Positions 28,338 through 38,394 of a stretch of DNA of 47,411 nt are shown piece after piece. A program made the position numbers and the translations under genes. The DNA lies in assembly GCF_030698145.1 (NCBI RefSeq), contig NZ_JAUYNW010000050.1, positions 1 to 47,411 of the forward strand, in the 5' to 3' direction. Each line of letters starts with the position of its first letter. Position 1 is the stretch's first letter. The stretch is from Phenylobacterium sp. (GTDB taxonomy: Bacteria > Pseudomonadota > Alphaproteobacteria > Caulobacterales > Caulobacteraceae). Under the pieces are notes generated by a model. It had not been told where the DNA came from. It did no database searches and saw nothing but the letters and a program-made list of their open reading frames with translations.

Positions 28338-30656
28338 ATGGCTACGCGTGGATCGAACGGTCACCCCAAGGAACGGGACGAGGACCGCCCCCTCAGCATC
28401 GCGGTGAAATTCCGCGCGATAGGAGACAAGCCGCCGAGCGCTCTGAGGGGCGTCGAGGGCCTGCTCGAACGCACGCGCCACGGCGCCGAGCCGCTGAAGA
28501 TCAAGCCGCTGTTCGAGTCCAGTTCGCGCGGCCGGCTGGACGATCTGGTCGAGCGCGCGCGCCGCAACGACCCCACCTACGAGCCGACGGACTTCAACTT
28601 CTGGACGCAGATCACCTGCCCCGAGGACGTCGAGGCCGAGGGCCTGGCCCTGGCGATCCGCCAGTTGAAGGAGGTCGAGACGGCCTATGTGATCCGGCCG
28701 CTGCCGCCGCCGCTGGTCAACCCGCTGGACGATCCGCGCTCGACCAACCAGGGCTATCTGGACGCCGCGCCTAATGGCATCGACGCGCGCCATGCCTGGG
28801 CGTTCGCAGGCGGCGATGGGGCCGGCATCGGCTTCGTCGACCTGGAGCAGGGCTGGAACCTCAACCATGAGGACCTCGCCGCCGCTGGGGTCACCCTGAT
28901 CTCGGGGACCAACACAGCCTACTATTCCCACGGCACCTCGGTGCTGGGCGAAGTGCTGATGGTCGACAACATGCTGGGCGGGGTCGGCATCGCGCCGGCG
29001 GCGACCGGCCGGGTGATCTCCCAGCATCGCCCGAGCGGCTACAACACCGCCGACGCCATCGTCGACGCGGTGGCCAACATGGCCTTCGGCGACGTCCTGC
29101 TGCTGGAGGCCCAGGAGACCGATCCGGTCGGCGGCCAGTACTATTGGCCGGTGGAGATCGCCGACGCCAATTACGACGCCATCCGCCTGGGCTCGGCCCT
29201 GGGGATCGTGATCGTCGAGGCTGGATGCAACGGCGGCTACGACCTGGACGCCTACACCAACCTGGCGGGAGACCGGATCTTCGACCGCACCTCGGCGGAC
29301 TTCCGCGACTCCGGCGCGATCATGGTCGGCGCGGCCTCCTCGGCCAGCCCGCACGTGCGGCTGGGCTTCTCGAACTTCGGCGCCCGGGTCGACTGCTACG
29401 CCTGGGGCGAGAACATCGACACCACGGCCACCAACGGCGCCGGCACGGCCAACACCCTCTACACGACCGGCTTCAACGGCACCTCCGGCGCCTCGCCGAT
29501 CGTCGTCGGGGCCGCCTTGATCGTCCAGGGCATGGCCGAGGCCTCGCTCGGCTACCGGTTCAGTCCGCGGGAGCTGCGCGAGATCCTGCGGATGGACGGC
29601 ACGCCGTCGGCGACGCCGGCGACCGACCTGATCGGGGTGATGCCGAATCTGAACGCGATCATCACCAACGGTCACCTGAACCTCGCCCCGGACTCCTATC
29701 TGCGCGACTATGTGGGCGACACCGGGGACCCGACCTCGGGCATGGTCTCGTCGAGCCCCGACATCATCGTCCGCCACGCGCCGGTGGCCGATCCGCAGGC
29801 GGCCTTCGGCGAGGGCAGCGGGACCGAGAACGACGTCAACCTGTCCCAGGTGGTCGAGACCGGTCACGACCACACCCTCTATGTGCGCCTGCAGAACCGC
29901 GGCGGCTCGGCGGCGTCGCCCGTCGACGTCGATCTCTACTGGTCGCCGCCGGCCACGCTGGTGACGCCCAACCTGTGGAACTTCATCGGCTCGATCAGCC
30001 TGCCCAGCCTGGCCACCGGCAACGTCCTGACGGTGTCGGGCGCGGTCACCTGGCCCGAAGCCGCCATCCCCGGCCCGGGGCACTACTGCTTCGTCGCCGT
30101 GGCCGGCTCGCCGCTCGACCCGAAGCCCGATCCGGCGGCCTTCGGGACCTTCGACAACTTCGTCACCTATGTGGAGAACAACAACAACGTCGCCTGGCGG
30201 AACTTCAATGTCGTCGCCGGGCCGCCGTCGTCCGAGGGACCTCCAGGCTTCCACGCCCTGCCCTTCCTGGCCCCCGGCGCCTTCGACACCAGCCGCCGGT
30301 TCGCCCTGGAGACCATCGGACGGCTGCCCAAGGGCTCCCGGGCCATCCTGGAAGCGCCGGAATGGCTGGCCGAGGCCCTGCGTCCGCACCCGGTGCGCGT
30401 CCAGCATGACGAAAAGCGCCGGGTGGCGCGCATTCCGCTCAACCCGCACGGCGTGCAGCCGATCGGCCAGGCGATCCTGCACGCCAAGTCGATGGCCGAG
30501 TGCCGTCTGCTGGTCTCGATACCCGAGGAGGCCCGCGGGCACGGCTACGAGATCGCGGTCCGCCAGCTCTACAAGAACCGCGAGGTCGGCCGCGTGACCT
30601 GGCGCTTCCCCGGAAAGTCGGAGCGCTATGACGGGAAGGACCGCGGCAAGGCCTGA
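28338..30656 (+). CDS. Subtilase (S8) serine protease with C-terminal beta domains
   Basis: A 772-residue S8-family peptidase. The catalytic triad is intact: Asp 168 in GFVDLEQGWNLNHEDL, His 198 in YYSHGTSVLGE, Ser 383 in FNGTSGASPIVVGAA, with oxyanion Asn 298 in EAGCNGG. Residues 1-130 are a hydrophilic pro-region-like part, and after about 420 come beta-rich, CARDB-like segments (HTLYVRLQNRGGSAASPVDV). Unusually there is no signal peptide (MATRGSNGHPKERDEDRPLS), so it is either cytoplasmic or exported another way. GAAGGG precedes the ATG. It has a terminator-like hairpin after the stop. Confidence 0.88.
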   Translation: MATRGSNGHPKERDEDRPLSIAVKFRAIGDKPPSALRGVEGLLERTRHGAEPLKIKPLFESSSRGRLDDLVERARRNDPTYEPTDFNFWTQITCPEDVEAEGLALAIRQLKEVETAYVIRPLPPPLVNPLDDPRSTNQGYLDAAPNGIDARHAWAFAGGDGAGIGFVDLEQGWNLNHEDLAAAGVTLISGTNTAYYSHGTSVLGEVLMVDNMLGGVGIAPAATGRVISQHRPSGYNTADAIVDAVANMAFGDVLLLEAQETDPVGGQYYWPVEIADANYDAIRLGSALGIVIVEAGCNGGYDLDAYTNLAGDRIFDRTSADFRDSGAIMVGAASSASPHVRLGFSNFGARVDCYAWGENIDTTATNGAGTANTLYTTGFNGTSGASPIVVGAALIVQGMAEASLGYRFSPRELREILRMDGTPSATPATDLIGVMPNLNAIITNGHLNLAPDSYLRDYVGDTGDPTSGMVSSSPDIIVRHAPVADPQAAFGEGSGTENDVNLSQVVETGHDHTLYVRLQNRGGSAASPVDVDLYWSPPATLVTPNLWNFIGSISLPSLATGNVLTVSGAVTWPEAAIPGPGHYCFVAVAGSPLDPKPDPAAFGTFDNFVTYVENNNNVAWRNFNVVAGPPSSEGPPGFHALPFLAPGAFDTSRRFALETIGRLPKGSRAILEAPEWLAEALRPHPVRVQHDEKRRVARIPLNPHGVQPIGQAILHAKSMAECRLLVSIPEEARGHGYEIAVRQLYKNREVGRVTWRFPGKSERYDGKDRGKA

Positions 30657-30670
30657 CCGCAGCGACCAGT

Positions 30671-30700
30671 CCGGCGACGCCGTGCGAACGGCGTCGCCGG
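30671..30700. terminator. Bidirectional hairpin between subtilase and serA
   Basis: Perfect 13-bp arms CCGGCGACGCCGT (30671-30683) and ACGGCGTCGCCGG (30688-30700) flank a four-base loop between two convergent stops. No strong U-tract, but position and strength fit a shared terminator. Confidence 0.65.
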
Positions 30701-30707
30701 GATGAGT

Positions 30708-32282
30708 CTAGAACCGCAGGGTGCGGGCTTCCTTGACGTGGGGCAGAGCCCGGATCTTGGCGATCAGGCTGTCGGTGGGGTTCTGGTCGACGCCGACCAG
30801 GGCGATGGCGTCCTCGCCGGCCGACACCCGGCCCAGGTTGAAGGTGGCGATATTGACGCCGCTGTCGGCCAGCAGGGCCCCCAGCGCGCCGATGAAGCCC
30901 GGCTTATCGAGGTTGTTCACATAGAGCATGGTCGTGCCGAACGGCGCGTCCAGGTCCATGCCCTTGACCTCGATCACCCGCGGCGTCCCGGCCATGACCG
31001 ATCCCGCGAAGGAGCGCTTGCCGAGCGAGGTGGTGACGGTGATCCGCACCAGGCTCTCATAGATCGGGCTGTCGTCCTGCTTGCTCTCCGAGACCGTGAT
31101 GCCGCGATCCTTGGCCACGGCCGGGGCCGAGACCATGTTCACGTCTTCCAGCATCGGCCGCAGCACGCCGGCCAGGGCCGCTGCGGTGAGCGGCCGGGTG
31201 TTGAGGTTGGCGACCTCGCCCTCATAGGCGATGTCCACGGCCTTGACCTCGACATCGACCATCTGGCCGGCGAAGGCGCCCAGGCGTTCGGCCAGCGCGA
31301 TGAAGGGCTTCAGCTTGGGGGCCTCGTCGGCGGTGACCGAGGGGCTGTTCAGCGCATTGGAGACCGCGCCGGTCAGCAGGTAGTCGCTCATCTGCTCGGC
31401 GACCTGCAGGGCCACGTTCTCCTGGGCCTCCATGGTCGAGGCGCCCAGGTGCGGGGTGGCGATGAAGTTCACCGCCCCGAACAGCACATTGTCCTTGGCC
31501 GGTTCCTCGACAAAGACGTCGAAGGCCGCGCCGCCGATGTGGCCGTCGTCCAGGCCCTTGCGCAGGGCCGCTTCGTCCACCAGGCCGCCGCGGGCGCAGT
31601 TGACGATCAGCACGCCCTTCTTGGCCTTGGCCAGGTTCTCGGCCGACAGGATGTTGCGGGTCTTGTCGGTGAGCGGGGTGTGCAGGGTGATGACGTCTGC
31701 GCGGGCCAGCAGCTCCTCCAGCTCGACCTTCTCCACGCCCATCTCCACGGCGCGCTCGGCCGAGAGGAACGGGTCATAGGCCACGACCTTCATCTTCAGG
31801 CCGTTGGCGCGGTCGGCGACGATGCCGCCGATATTGCCGGCGCCGATCAGGCCGAGGGTCTTGGCGTAGAGTTCCACGCCCATGAAGCGGTTCTTCTCCC
31901 ACTTGCCGGCCTGAGTGGAGACGTCGGCGGCCGGGAGCTGCCGGGCCAGCGCGAACATCATGGCGATGGCGTGCTCGGCGGTGGTGATCGAGTTGCCGAA
32001 GGGGGTGTTCATCACCACGATCCCCTTCGACGTCGCCGCGGGGATGTCGACATTGTCCACGCCGATGCCGGCGCGACCGATGACCTTGAGGTTAGCGGCG
32101 GCGGCGATGACGTCCTTGTCGGCCTTGGTGGCCGAGCGGACGGCCAGGCCGTCATAGTCGCCGATGATCTTGAGCAGTTCCTCCTTGGAGAGGCCGGTCT
32201 TCACATCGGCGTCGACGCCGCGCTGTTTGAAGATCTCGATGGCGGCGGGGCTGAGTTTGTCGGCGATCAGTACGCGGGGCAT
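30708..32282 (-). CDS. serA: D-3-phosphoglycerate dehydrogenase
   Basis: Oxidises 3-phosphoglycerate to 3-phosphohydroxypyruvate, the first step of serine synthesis. The 524-residue protein has the D-2-hydroxyacid dehydrogenase Rossmann loop GLIGAGNIGGIVADRA, substrate region NCARGGLVDE, FVEEPA, and the catalytic histidine in ATPHLGAS. An intervening ASB-type domain (about 320-450) and a C-terminal ACT domain (LDKPGFIGALGALLADSGVN) follow, as in type-I long SerA proteins. It follows serC on the same strand after an 85-base spacer that carries a long hairpin. AAGGA lies nine bases before the ATG. Confidence 0.96.
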   Translation of the reverse strand: MPRVLIADKLSPAAIEIFKQRGVDADVKTGLSKEELLKIIGDYDGLAVRSATKADKDVIAAAANLKVIGRAGIGVDNVDIPAATSKGIVVMNTPFGNSITTAEHAIAMMFALARQLPAADVSTQAGKWEKNRFMGVELYAKTLGLIGAGNIGGIVADRANGLKMKVVAYDPFLSAERAVEMGVEKVELEELLARADVITLHTPLTDKTRNILSAENLAKAKKGVLIVNCARGGLVDEAALRKGLDDGHIGGAAFDVFVEEPAKDNVLFGAVNFIATPHLGASTMEAQENVALQVAEQMSDYLLTGAVSNALNSPSVTADEAPKLKPFIALAERLGAFAGQMVDVEVKAVDIAYEGEVANLNTRPLTAAALAGVLRPMLEDVNMVSAPAVAKDRGITVSESKQDDSPIYESLVRITVTTSLGKRSFAGSVMAGTPRVIEVKGMDLDAPFGTTMLYVNNLDKPGFIGALGALLADSGVNIATFNLGRVSAGEDAIALVGVDQNPTDSLIAKIRALPHVKEARTLRF

Positions 32283-32313
32283 GGGGCGGTGTCCTTGGCA
32301 GGATAAGGAGTAG

Positions 32314-32354
32314 GCGTCCCCGGCGCGGCCGGAATCCGGGCGCGAGGGGGACGC
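32314..32354 (-). repeat. Long hairpin in the serC-serA spacer
   Basis: Outer arms GCGTCCCC and GGGGACGC and inner arms CGCGGCCGG and CCGGGCGCG (one mismatch) form a nested stem in the 85-base gap. It could attenuate serA relative to serC or protect the upstream message. There is no U-tract on the minus strand. Confidence 0.5.
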
Positions 32355-32367
32355 GGGATCAGCAGGT

Positions 32368-33537
32368 TCAGGCGGTCTGGAGCGCTTCGAGGGTCGAGGC
32401 GAAGGCCCAGTCGAGCCAGGGCGTCAGGGCCTCGAGGTCGGAGGTTTCCACCGTGGCGCCGCACCAGATCCGAAGACCGGCCGGGGCGTCTCGATAGCCG
32501 CCGATGTCCAGGGCCGCGCCTTCCTTCTCCAACGCGGCGGCCAGCTTCTTGGCGAAGTCGGCCTGGGCGTCGTCGGAGAGCGCGGTGATCCGGACGTCGA
32601 CCACCTTGAGGCAGACCGAGGTGTTCGACCGGTTGGCGGGCTCGGCGGCGAGGAACTCCACCCAGTCGGTACGGGCCACCCAGTCGGCCAGGGCGCCGAG
32701 GTTGGCGTCGGCCCGGCGCTGCATCTCGGCGAGGCCCCCGATCGAAGCGCCCCACTTGAGCGCGTCGATGGCGTCTTCCACGCAGAGCATGGAGGGCGTG
32801 TTGATGGTGGCGCCCTCGAAGATGTCGCGCGACAGCTTGCCGGCCTTGGTCATGCGGAAGAGCTTGGGCATCGGCCAGGCCGGGGTGTGGCTCTCCAGGC
32901 GTTCGACCGCCCGGGGCGAGAGGATCAGCACGCCGTGCGCGCCTTCGCCGCCCAGGGCCTTCTGCCAGGAGAAGGTCACCACATCGAGCTTGGCCCAGTC
33001 GAGCTCCTGGGCGAAAGCGGCGCTGGTGGCGTCGCAGATCACGATACCTTCACGGTCGGCGGCGATGAAGTCGGCGTTGGGGACCCGGACCCCCGAGGTG
33101 GTGCCGTTCCAGGTGAAGACCAGGTCGGCGTCGGGGCGCACCTTGGTCAGGTCCGGCAGTTCGCCATAGGGGGCGTCCAAGACCTCGGCCGGCAGCTTGA
33201 GCTGCTTGGTCACGTCGGTGACCCAGTCCTTGCCGAAACTCTCGAAGGCCAGGAGCTGGACCGGGCGCGGGCCCAGCATCGACCACATCGCCATCTCGAC
33301 GGCGCCGGTGTCGGAACCGGCCACGATGCCGATCAGGTAGTCCTCCGGAACCTCCAGCACCTGGCGGGTGCGGTCGATCGCCTCTTGCAGGCGCGCCTTG
33401 CCCGGCTTCGACCGGTGCGAGCGGCCGAGCACGGCGTTCTGGAGATTTTGAGGATTCCACCCGGGGCGCTTGGCGCAGGGCCCGGAAGAAAACTCGGGGC
33501 GAGCCGGGCGCATTGCCGGCTTAGCGAGGGTCGTCAT
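32368..33537 (-). CDS. serC: Phosphoserine aminotransferase
   Basis: PLP enzyme converting 3-phosphohydroxypyruvate and glutamate to phosphoserine (389 residues). Signatures: [30 protein letters not shown], the PLP-lysine segment [16 protein letters not shown], and [12 protein letters not shown] chose ATG 33537 because GGGAGA sits seven bases upstream; in-frame ATGs at 33552 and 33627 lack properly spaced sites. This is the SerC subtype common in alphaproteobacteria. Hairpins upstream resemble the serC leader RNA. It is followed by serA. Confidence 0.93.
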   Translation of the reverse strand: MTTLAKPAMRPARPEFSSGPCAKRPGWNPQNLQNAVLGRSHRSKPGKARLQEAIDRTRQVLEVPEDYLIGIVAGSDTGAVEMAMWSMLGPRPVQLLAFESFGKDWVTDVTKQLKLPAEVLDAPYGELPDLTKVRPDADLVFTWNGTTSGVRVPNADFIAADREGIVICDATSAAFAQELDWAKLDVVTFSWQKALGGEGAHGVLILSPRAVERLESHTPAWPMPKLFRMTKAGKLSRDIFEGATINTPSMLCVEDAIDALKWGASIGGLAEMQRRADANLGALADWVARTDWVEFLAAEPANRSNTSVCLKVVDVRITALSDDAQADFAKKLAAALEKEGAALDIGGYRDAPAGLRIWCGATVETSDLEALTPWLDWAFASTLEALQTA

Positions 33538-33630
33538 AGCGATGTCTCCCATCCTTACAGATGAGCAGCGCCCCGTTGGGGGGGCGTGGCCCGGCGCGGA
33601 GAAACCCCGGTTTGACCTCCAGGGCAAGTG
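33538..33630 (-). ncRNA. Candidate serC-motif leader RNA
   Basis: On the minus strand two hairpins precede serC: CGCCCC/GGGGCG (33569-33586) and CUCAUC/GAUGGG (33548-33565). The second stem includes part of the GGGAGA ribosome-binding site. Position, strand and gene match the serC motif known upstream of alphaproteobacterial serC genes. I match it from memory of its layout, not by a covariance model. Confidence 0.5.
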
Positions 33631-33710
33631 AAAGTTTTCGAAACTCGATGTGAGAGAAGCTGACAGCGCGAGCGCTTGGAGCGCGGCGCGACCCGTGATC
33701 TCAAGGATGG

Positions 33711-34604
33711 ATGACGAGCCGCCCGCAACCGATCGACTGGCTGGTGATGGCCTTCCTCGTCATCGCCTGGGGCTCGGCCTTCGCCGCGCTGAAGATCGCC
33801 GTGGAGTACATCTCGCCGGTCTGGAACGCGGCCCTGCGGCTATGGATCGCGGTGGCGACCCTGGCGGTCGTGCTGGCGATCCAGCGCCAGAAGCTGCCGC
33901 CCCTGCGTGACCCGGCCTGGCGGTTCTACGCGGTCGTGGGCCTGGTCGGGATGGCCGCGCCCTTCATCCTGTTCGCCTATGCGGCCCAGAGCCTGCCCTC
34001 GGCGGTGAACGCCATGTGCAACGGCGCCTCGCCGATCTTCACGGCCGCCCTGGCCCATGTCTTCGTGGCCGGCGACCGGCTGACCCTGCAGCGCACGGCG
34101 GGGGTCGGGCTGGGCTTTGTCGGCCTGGCGGTGCTTCTGGCCCCCAAGCTGATGGGCGGCCTGACGATCGAGGCGGTGGCTATGATGGCGGCCCTGGGCG
34201 CCGCGGCGCTCTACGCCGTGGCCAATGTGGTGACCAAACACGCGCCCGCCGTGGCGGCGACCGCCGGCGCCTTGATGATGTCGCTGTGGGGCGCGGCCTA
34301 CGCCACGGCCGCGGCGGTGTTCACCGCACCCCTGCCGGCCTGGCCGCCGCTGCCCGCCCTGATCGCAGTCATAGCCCAGGGCGTCTTCCCCGCGGGCCTG
34401 GCCACCATCGGCTGGGTGTTCCTGATCCAGCGGCGCGGGCCGCTGTTCGTCTCGCTGTCGATCTACCTGGCCCCGCTCTGGGCTACGGCGGTAGGGATGG
34501 CGTTCCTGGGCGAGCGGCCGAGCTGGATGGCGTTCGCGGCGCTCGGCCTGATCCTGGCGGGGGTGGCGCTTGCGACCCTGGAACGGCGGCGGGCCGAGAT
34601 CTAG
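33711..34604 (+). CDS. EamA/DMT-family transporter
   Basis: A 297-residue inner-membrane protein with about ten hydrophobic helices in two EamA halves: [20 protein letters not shown] with [13 protein letters not shown] starts the first, and [20 protein letters not shown] the second. The C-terminal [20 protein letters not shown] is a typical EamA signature. Such proteins export amino acids or other metabolites. The nearby serine genes make an amino-acid exporter conceivable, but the substrate is unknown. AAGGA lies just before the ATG. It is divergent from serC, and its end overlaps the convergent membrane protein gene by four bases. Confidence 0.88.
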   Translation: MTSRPQPIDWLVMAFLVIAWGSAFAALKIAVEYISPVWNAALRLWIAVATLAVVLAIQRQKLPPLRDPAWRFYAVVGLVGMAAPFILFAYAAQSLPSAVNAMCNGASPIFTAALAHVFVAGDRLTLQRTAGVGLGFVGLAVLLAPKLMGGLTIEAVAMMAALGAAALYAVANVVTKHAPAVAATAGALMMSLWGAAYATAAAVFTAPLPAWPPLPALIAVIAQGVFPAGLATIGWVFLIQRRGPLFVSLSIYLAPLWATAVGMAFLGERPSWMAFAALGLILAGVALATLERRRAEI

Positions 34605-35038
34605 GCCGCGACGGCTCCGGCCTTGGCCTGCGCCACCACCCGGCGGCGCCAGGCGACGAGCGTGCCGACGGCCAGGCAGGTCAGGATCGCCAGGAAGACG
34701 CTGTTGTTGACCACGGCGTGCAGGTTGTCGTGCGGCTTCTTGGTGACGAAATAGAATGAGTGCAGGCTGAACTGTAGCGCCTGAAACAGCAGCACGCCGC
34801 CCAGCCAGAGGCTGGCGTAGCGCACGGCGATGGCCAGCAGGCCGAGCGCCGTCAGGAAATCGAAGACGAGCTGAAGGGTCGGACGAATGCCTTCGGGCAG
34901 GAAGGCCGTGGCTTCCCAGATCACCGCGAAGGTCAGGATCAGGGCGCCGCCGAAGCGTTCCGCGTCACCGCCCTTCCAGACGGCGAGGCCACAGGCCAAG
35001 CCTGTGAGCGTCCAGAATATGATCGTCAGAAACAGCAT
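34601..35038 (-). CDS. Small four-helix membrane protein of unknown function
   Basis: A 145-residue hydrophobic protein with about four helices: MLFLTIIFWTLTGLACGLAV, FGGALILTFAVIWEATAFL, LVFDFLTALGLLAIAVRYA, and NNSVFLAILTCLAVGTLVAW. I do not recognise the family. The start is striking: a perfect 13-bp hairpin (35039-35070) ends directly at the ATG and its 3' arm contains the AGGGG ribosome-binding sequence. The gene may therefore be translationally silenced unless the hairpin opens. It follows the 112-residue gene on the same strand. Confidence 0.75.
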   Translation of the reverse strand: MLFLTIIFWTLTGLACGLAVWKGGDAERFGGALILTFAVIWEATAFLPEGIRPTLQLVFDFLTALGLLAIAVRYASLWLGGVLLFQALQFSLHSFYFVTKKPHDNLHAVVNNSVFLAILTCLAVGTLVAWRRRVVAQAKAGAVAA

Positions 35039-35070
35039 GTCGCGCCCCTAACTCTAATTAGGGGCGCGAC
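35039..35070 (-). promoter_or_regulatory. Perfect hairpin abutting a start codon
   Basis: GTCGCGCCCCTAA (35039-35051) and TTAGGGGCGCGAC (35058-35070) are exact reverse complements around a six-base loop. On the minus strand it ends directly before ATG 35038 and holds the AGGGG likely used as ribosome-binding site. It may be a translational switch, or a terminator for the upstream gene without a U-tract. Confidence 0.7.
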
Positions 35071-35102
35071 ACCAGTTAAACTATTGCAACCAAAGTCGGC
35101 CG

Positions 35103-35441
35103 TTAGCCGACGTCGCGCATGACGGCGGGCTCGGACTTGGCGCCCAGGAAGGTCTTCTGCTCCCAGCCGTTCATCTTGATCCGGACGCCGAGGCGCAGCT
35201 TGGCTTCGGCCAGCTCGTGGTGGACCGCGACCATGCCCGAACGGGCTTCGCTGAGCGACTTGATCGCTTCCATCAACTTCACCTGCACGTCGTCGGCGAA
35301 GACGAGCGAGGCGTTGACGTCCTTACGGGCCTTCAGAATTTCGGCCATCAGTTCGGTGGCTTCGACCATGGCTTGGTCAACAGCCGCTTCCGTCGAGAAC
35401 AGTTTGGTCGCGACACGCTGTGCGACAAACGCCTTTTCCAT
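35103..35441 (-). CDS. Hypothetical helical protein (112 aa)
   Basis: A soluble, largely helical protein: KAFVAQRVATKLFSTEAAVD, EATELMAEILKARKDVNASL, DDVQVKLMEAIKSLSEARSG. The C-terminal part RIKMNGWEQKTFLGAKSEP is less helical. No signal peptide or membrane helix. The spacing of Val, Leu, Met and Ile suggests a helical bundle or coiled coil. I do not recognise a family. A CtrA-like site and several AT-rich stretches lie just upstream, so it may be cell-cycle regulated. Confidence 0.7.
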   Translation of the reverse strand: MEKAFVAQRVATKLFSTEAAVDQAMVEATELMAEILKARKDVNASLVFADDVQVKLMEAIKSLSEARSGMVAVHHELAEAKLRLGVRIKMNGWEQKTFLGAKSEPAVMRDVG

Positions 35442-35482
35442 GGGAAACCCCTCCGAGGAAATTAACTTACCGGAAACTAAGG

Positions 35483-35497
35483 TAAACCAGGGGTTAA
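35483..35497 (-). promoter_or_regulatory. CtrA-like site upstream of the 112-aa gene
   Basis: On the minus strand TTAA-CCCCTGG-TTTA matches TTAA-N7-TTAA with one mismatch, 42 bases before the start codon, a usual promoter position. A further TTAACC half-site is at about 35522-35527 on the same strand. Confidence 0.35.
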
Positions 35498-35510
35498 GAG
35501 CCGTCTAATA

Positions 35511-35599
35511 GATTCACGATCGGTTAACTATGATTCACCGCGACAAGTGCGCGCACCGGTTGTGACTGTGTCGGAAAGGCAACAGAATCGGCCCGATTC
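35511..35599. promoter_or_regulatory. Four GANTC sites before the hybrid kinase gene
   Basis: GATTC at 35511 and 35532, GAATC at 35585 and GATTC at 35595 fall within 89 bases of a 245-base divergent gap. The density is far above expectation and suggests CcrM-methylation-sensitive control. Confidence 0.5.
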
Positions 35600-35686
35600 C
35601 CGCGAGAGGCGAGGCCGGAGCGGGGCCGTGGAAGCAAACCGTTAGGGGAAATCGACTAGGTAAAGCGCTCAGATTGAACGAGCGCC

Positions 35687-37588
<1,902 letters not shown>

Positions 37589-37704
37589 CGGCGCTTAGCT
37601 GAACATCTGACAACAGCCGCCTCAGGAGCCTTTCAGGTTTGAAATGGTTCTCTTGGTCTCAACGTCGCCTTCCCCCGGCGTCGTCGACGTCCAAGGAGGA
37701 CGCT

Positions 37705-38133
37705 ATGAAAAAGATACTGCTTTCAATGGCCGCGGTCGCCGCCTTGACCGCCGCCGCCCCCGCCGCCGCCCAGAACTATGGCGGCTACGACCGTGGCGAT
37801 CGCTACGAGGATCGCGGCGACCGCTATGACCGTGATGACCGCTATGACCGCTATGACCGCTATGACCGCGGCAATGTCGCCGGGCCCCGCGTCGAACGCC
37901 TGATGGCGCACATCGCCCGCGCCGAGCGCAACGGCCAGGTGAGCCGCGGCACCGCCCAGTGGTTGCGCCAGCAGGTGGTCGCCACTCAGCGGCTCGCCAT
38001 GCGCTACAGCCGCGACGGCTTCAGCGGTTGGGAGCGTCGCGACATCGACGAACGCTATAACCGCCTCGCCCGCCGCTTGGGCCAGGACGACCCGCGCTAC
38101 GGCTACGGCTACGGCGACGACTATCGCCGCTAG
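37705..38133 (+). CDS. Small secreted Tyr/Asp/Arg-rich protein
   Basis: A 142-residue protein. The signal peptide MKKILLSMAAVAALTAAAPA is cut probably after AAA. A low-complexity DRYDR stretch follows (about residues 30-56), then one ~65-residue helical module: ERLMAHIARAERNGQVSRGT, then RLAMRYSRDGFSGWERRDID and YNRLARRL. The same module occurs twice in the next gene. AAGGAGG precedes ATG 37705, which I prefer over the upstream 37639. It ends at a strong terminator. Function unknown; probably periplasmic. Confidence 0.8.
   Translation: MKKILLSMAAVAALTAAAPAAAQNYGGYDRGDRYEDRGDRYDRDDRYDRYDRYDRGNVAGPRVERLMAHIARAERNGQVSRGTAQWLRQQVVATQRLAMRYSRDGFSGWERRDIDERYNRLARRLGQDDPRYGYGYGDDYRR
37823..37867 (+). 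repeat. Five tandem 9-bp units encoding YDR repeats
   Basis: The unit GCTATGACC (37823, 37841, 37850, 37859) is repeated with one GTGATGACC variant (37832). Copies are almost identical, so the tract may vary in number between strains. Confidence 0.85.
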
Positions 38134-38152
38134 CACTCAGGACGAGCGTCGG

Positions 38153-38181
38153 ACGCCCCCGCTTCGGCGGGGGCGTTTTTC
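38153..38181 (+). terminator. Rho-independent terminator
   Basis: CGCCCCCGC (38154-38162), TTCG loop, GCGGGGGCG (38167-38175), then TTTTT. A textbook GC stem with U-tract 20 bases after the stop of the 142-residue gene. Confidence 0.9.
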
Positions 38182-38268
38182 GTTTGCGCCGCTGGGCCCC
38201 GAGCCGATGAACCCCGCACAACGACAGCCTCAGGTCCGGGTCAGGCGGCCTGTGACCCTATGGCTCCA

Positions 38269-38289
38269 GCATCGTCGTCACGACGATGC
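38269..38289 (+). repeat. Hairpin in the leader of the 216-aa gene
   Basis: GCATCGTCG and CGACGATGC flank three bases, about 105 bases before the start codon at 38395. It could be part of a 5' leader. The rest of the 261-base gap holds only the previous terminator and no clear gene. Confidence 0.45.
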
Positions 38290-38394
38290 GCAGCCCATTC
38301 CAGGGTCGCGCCAACTGAACCAATCGCCAGGCTGGTCGTTGTGACCGCCATACCGGGTGGAGCTCAGAGGAACGACCTGTTCGAGGAGTTGATT

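Noticed and set aside
28038..30542. A long minus-strand frame across the subtilase gene
   Set aside because: Antisense of the subtilase. Only the last 43 codons, beyond the subtilase leader, are kept as a weak candidate.
37823..37867. Short direct repeats that might suggest a CRISPR array
   Set aside because: Units are 9 bp with no spacers and lie in a coding frame.
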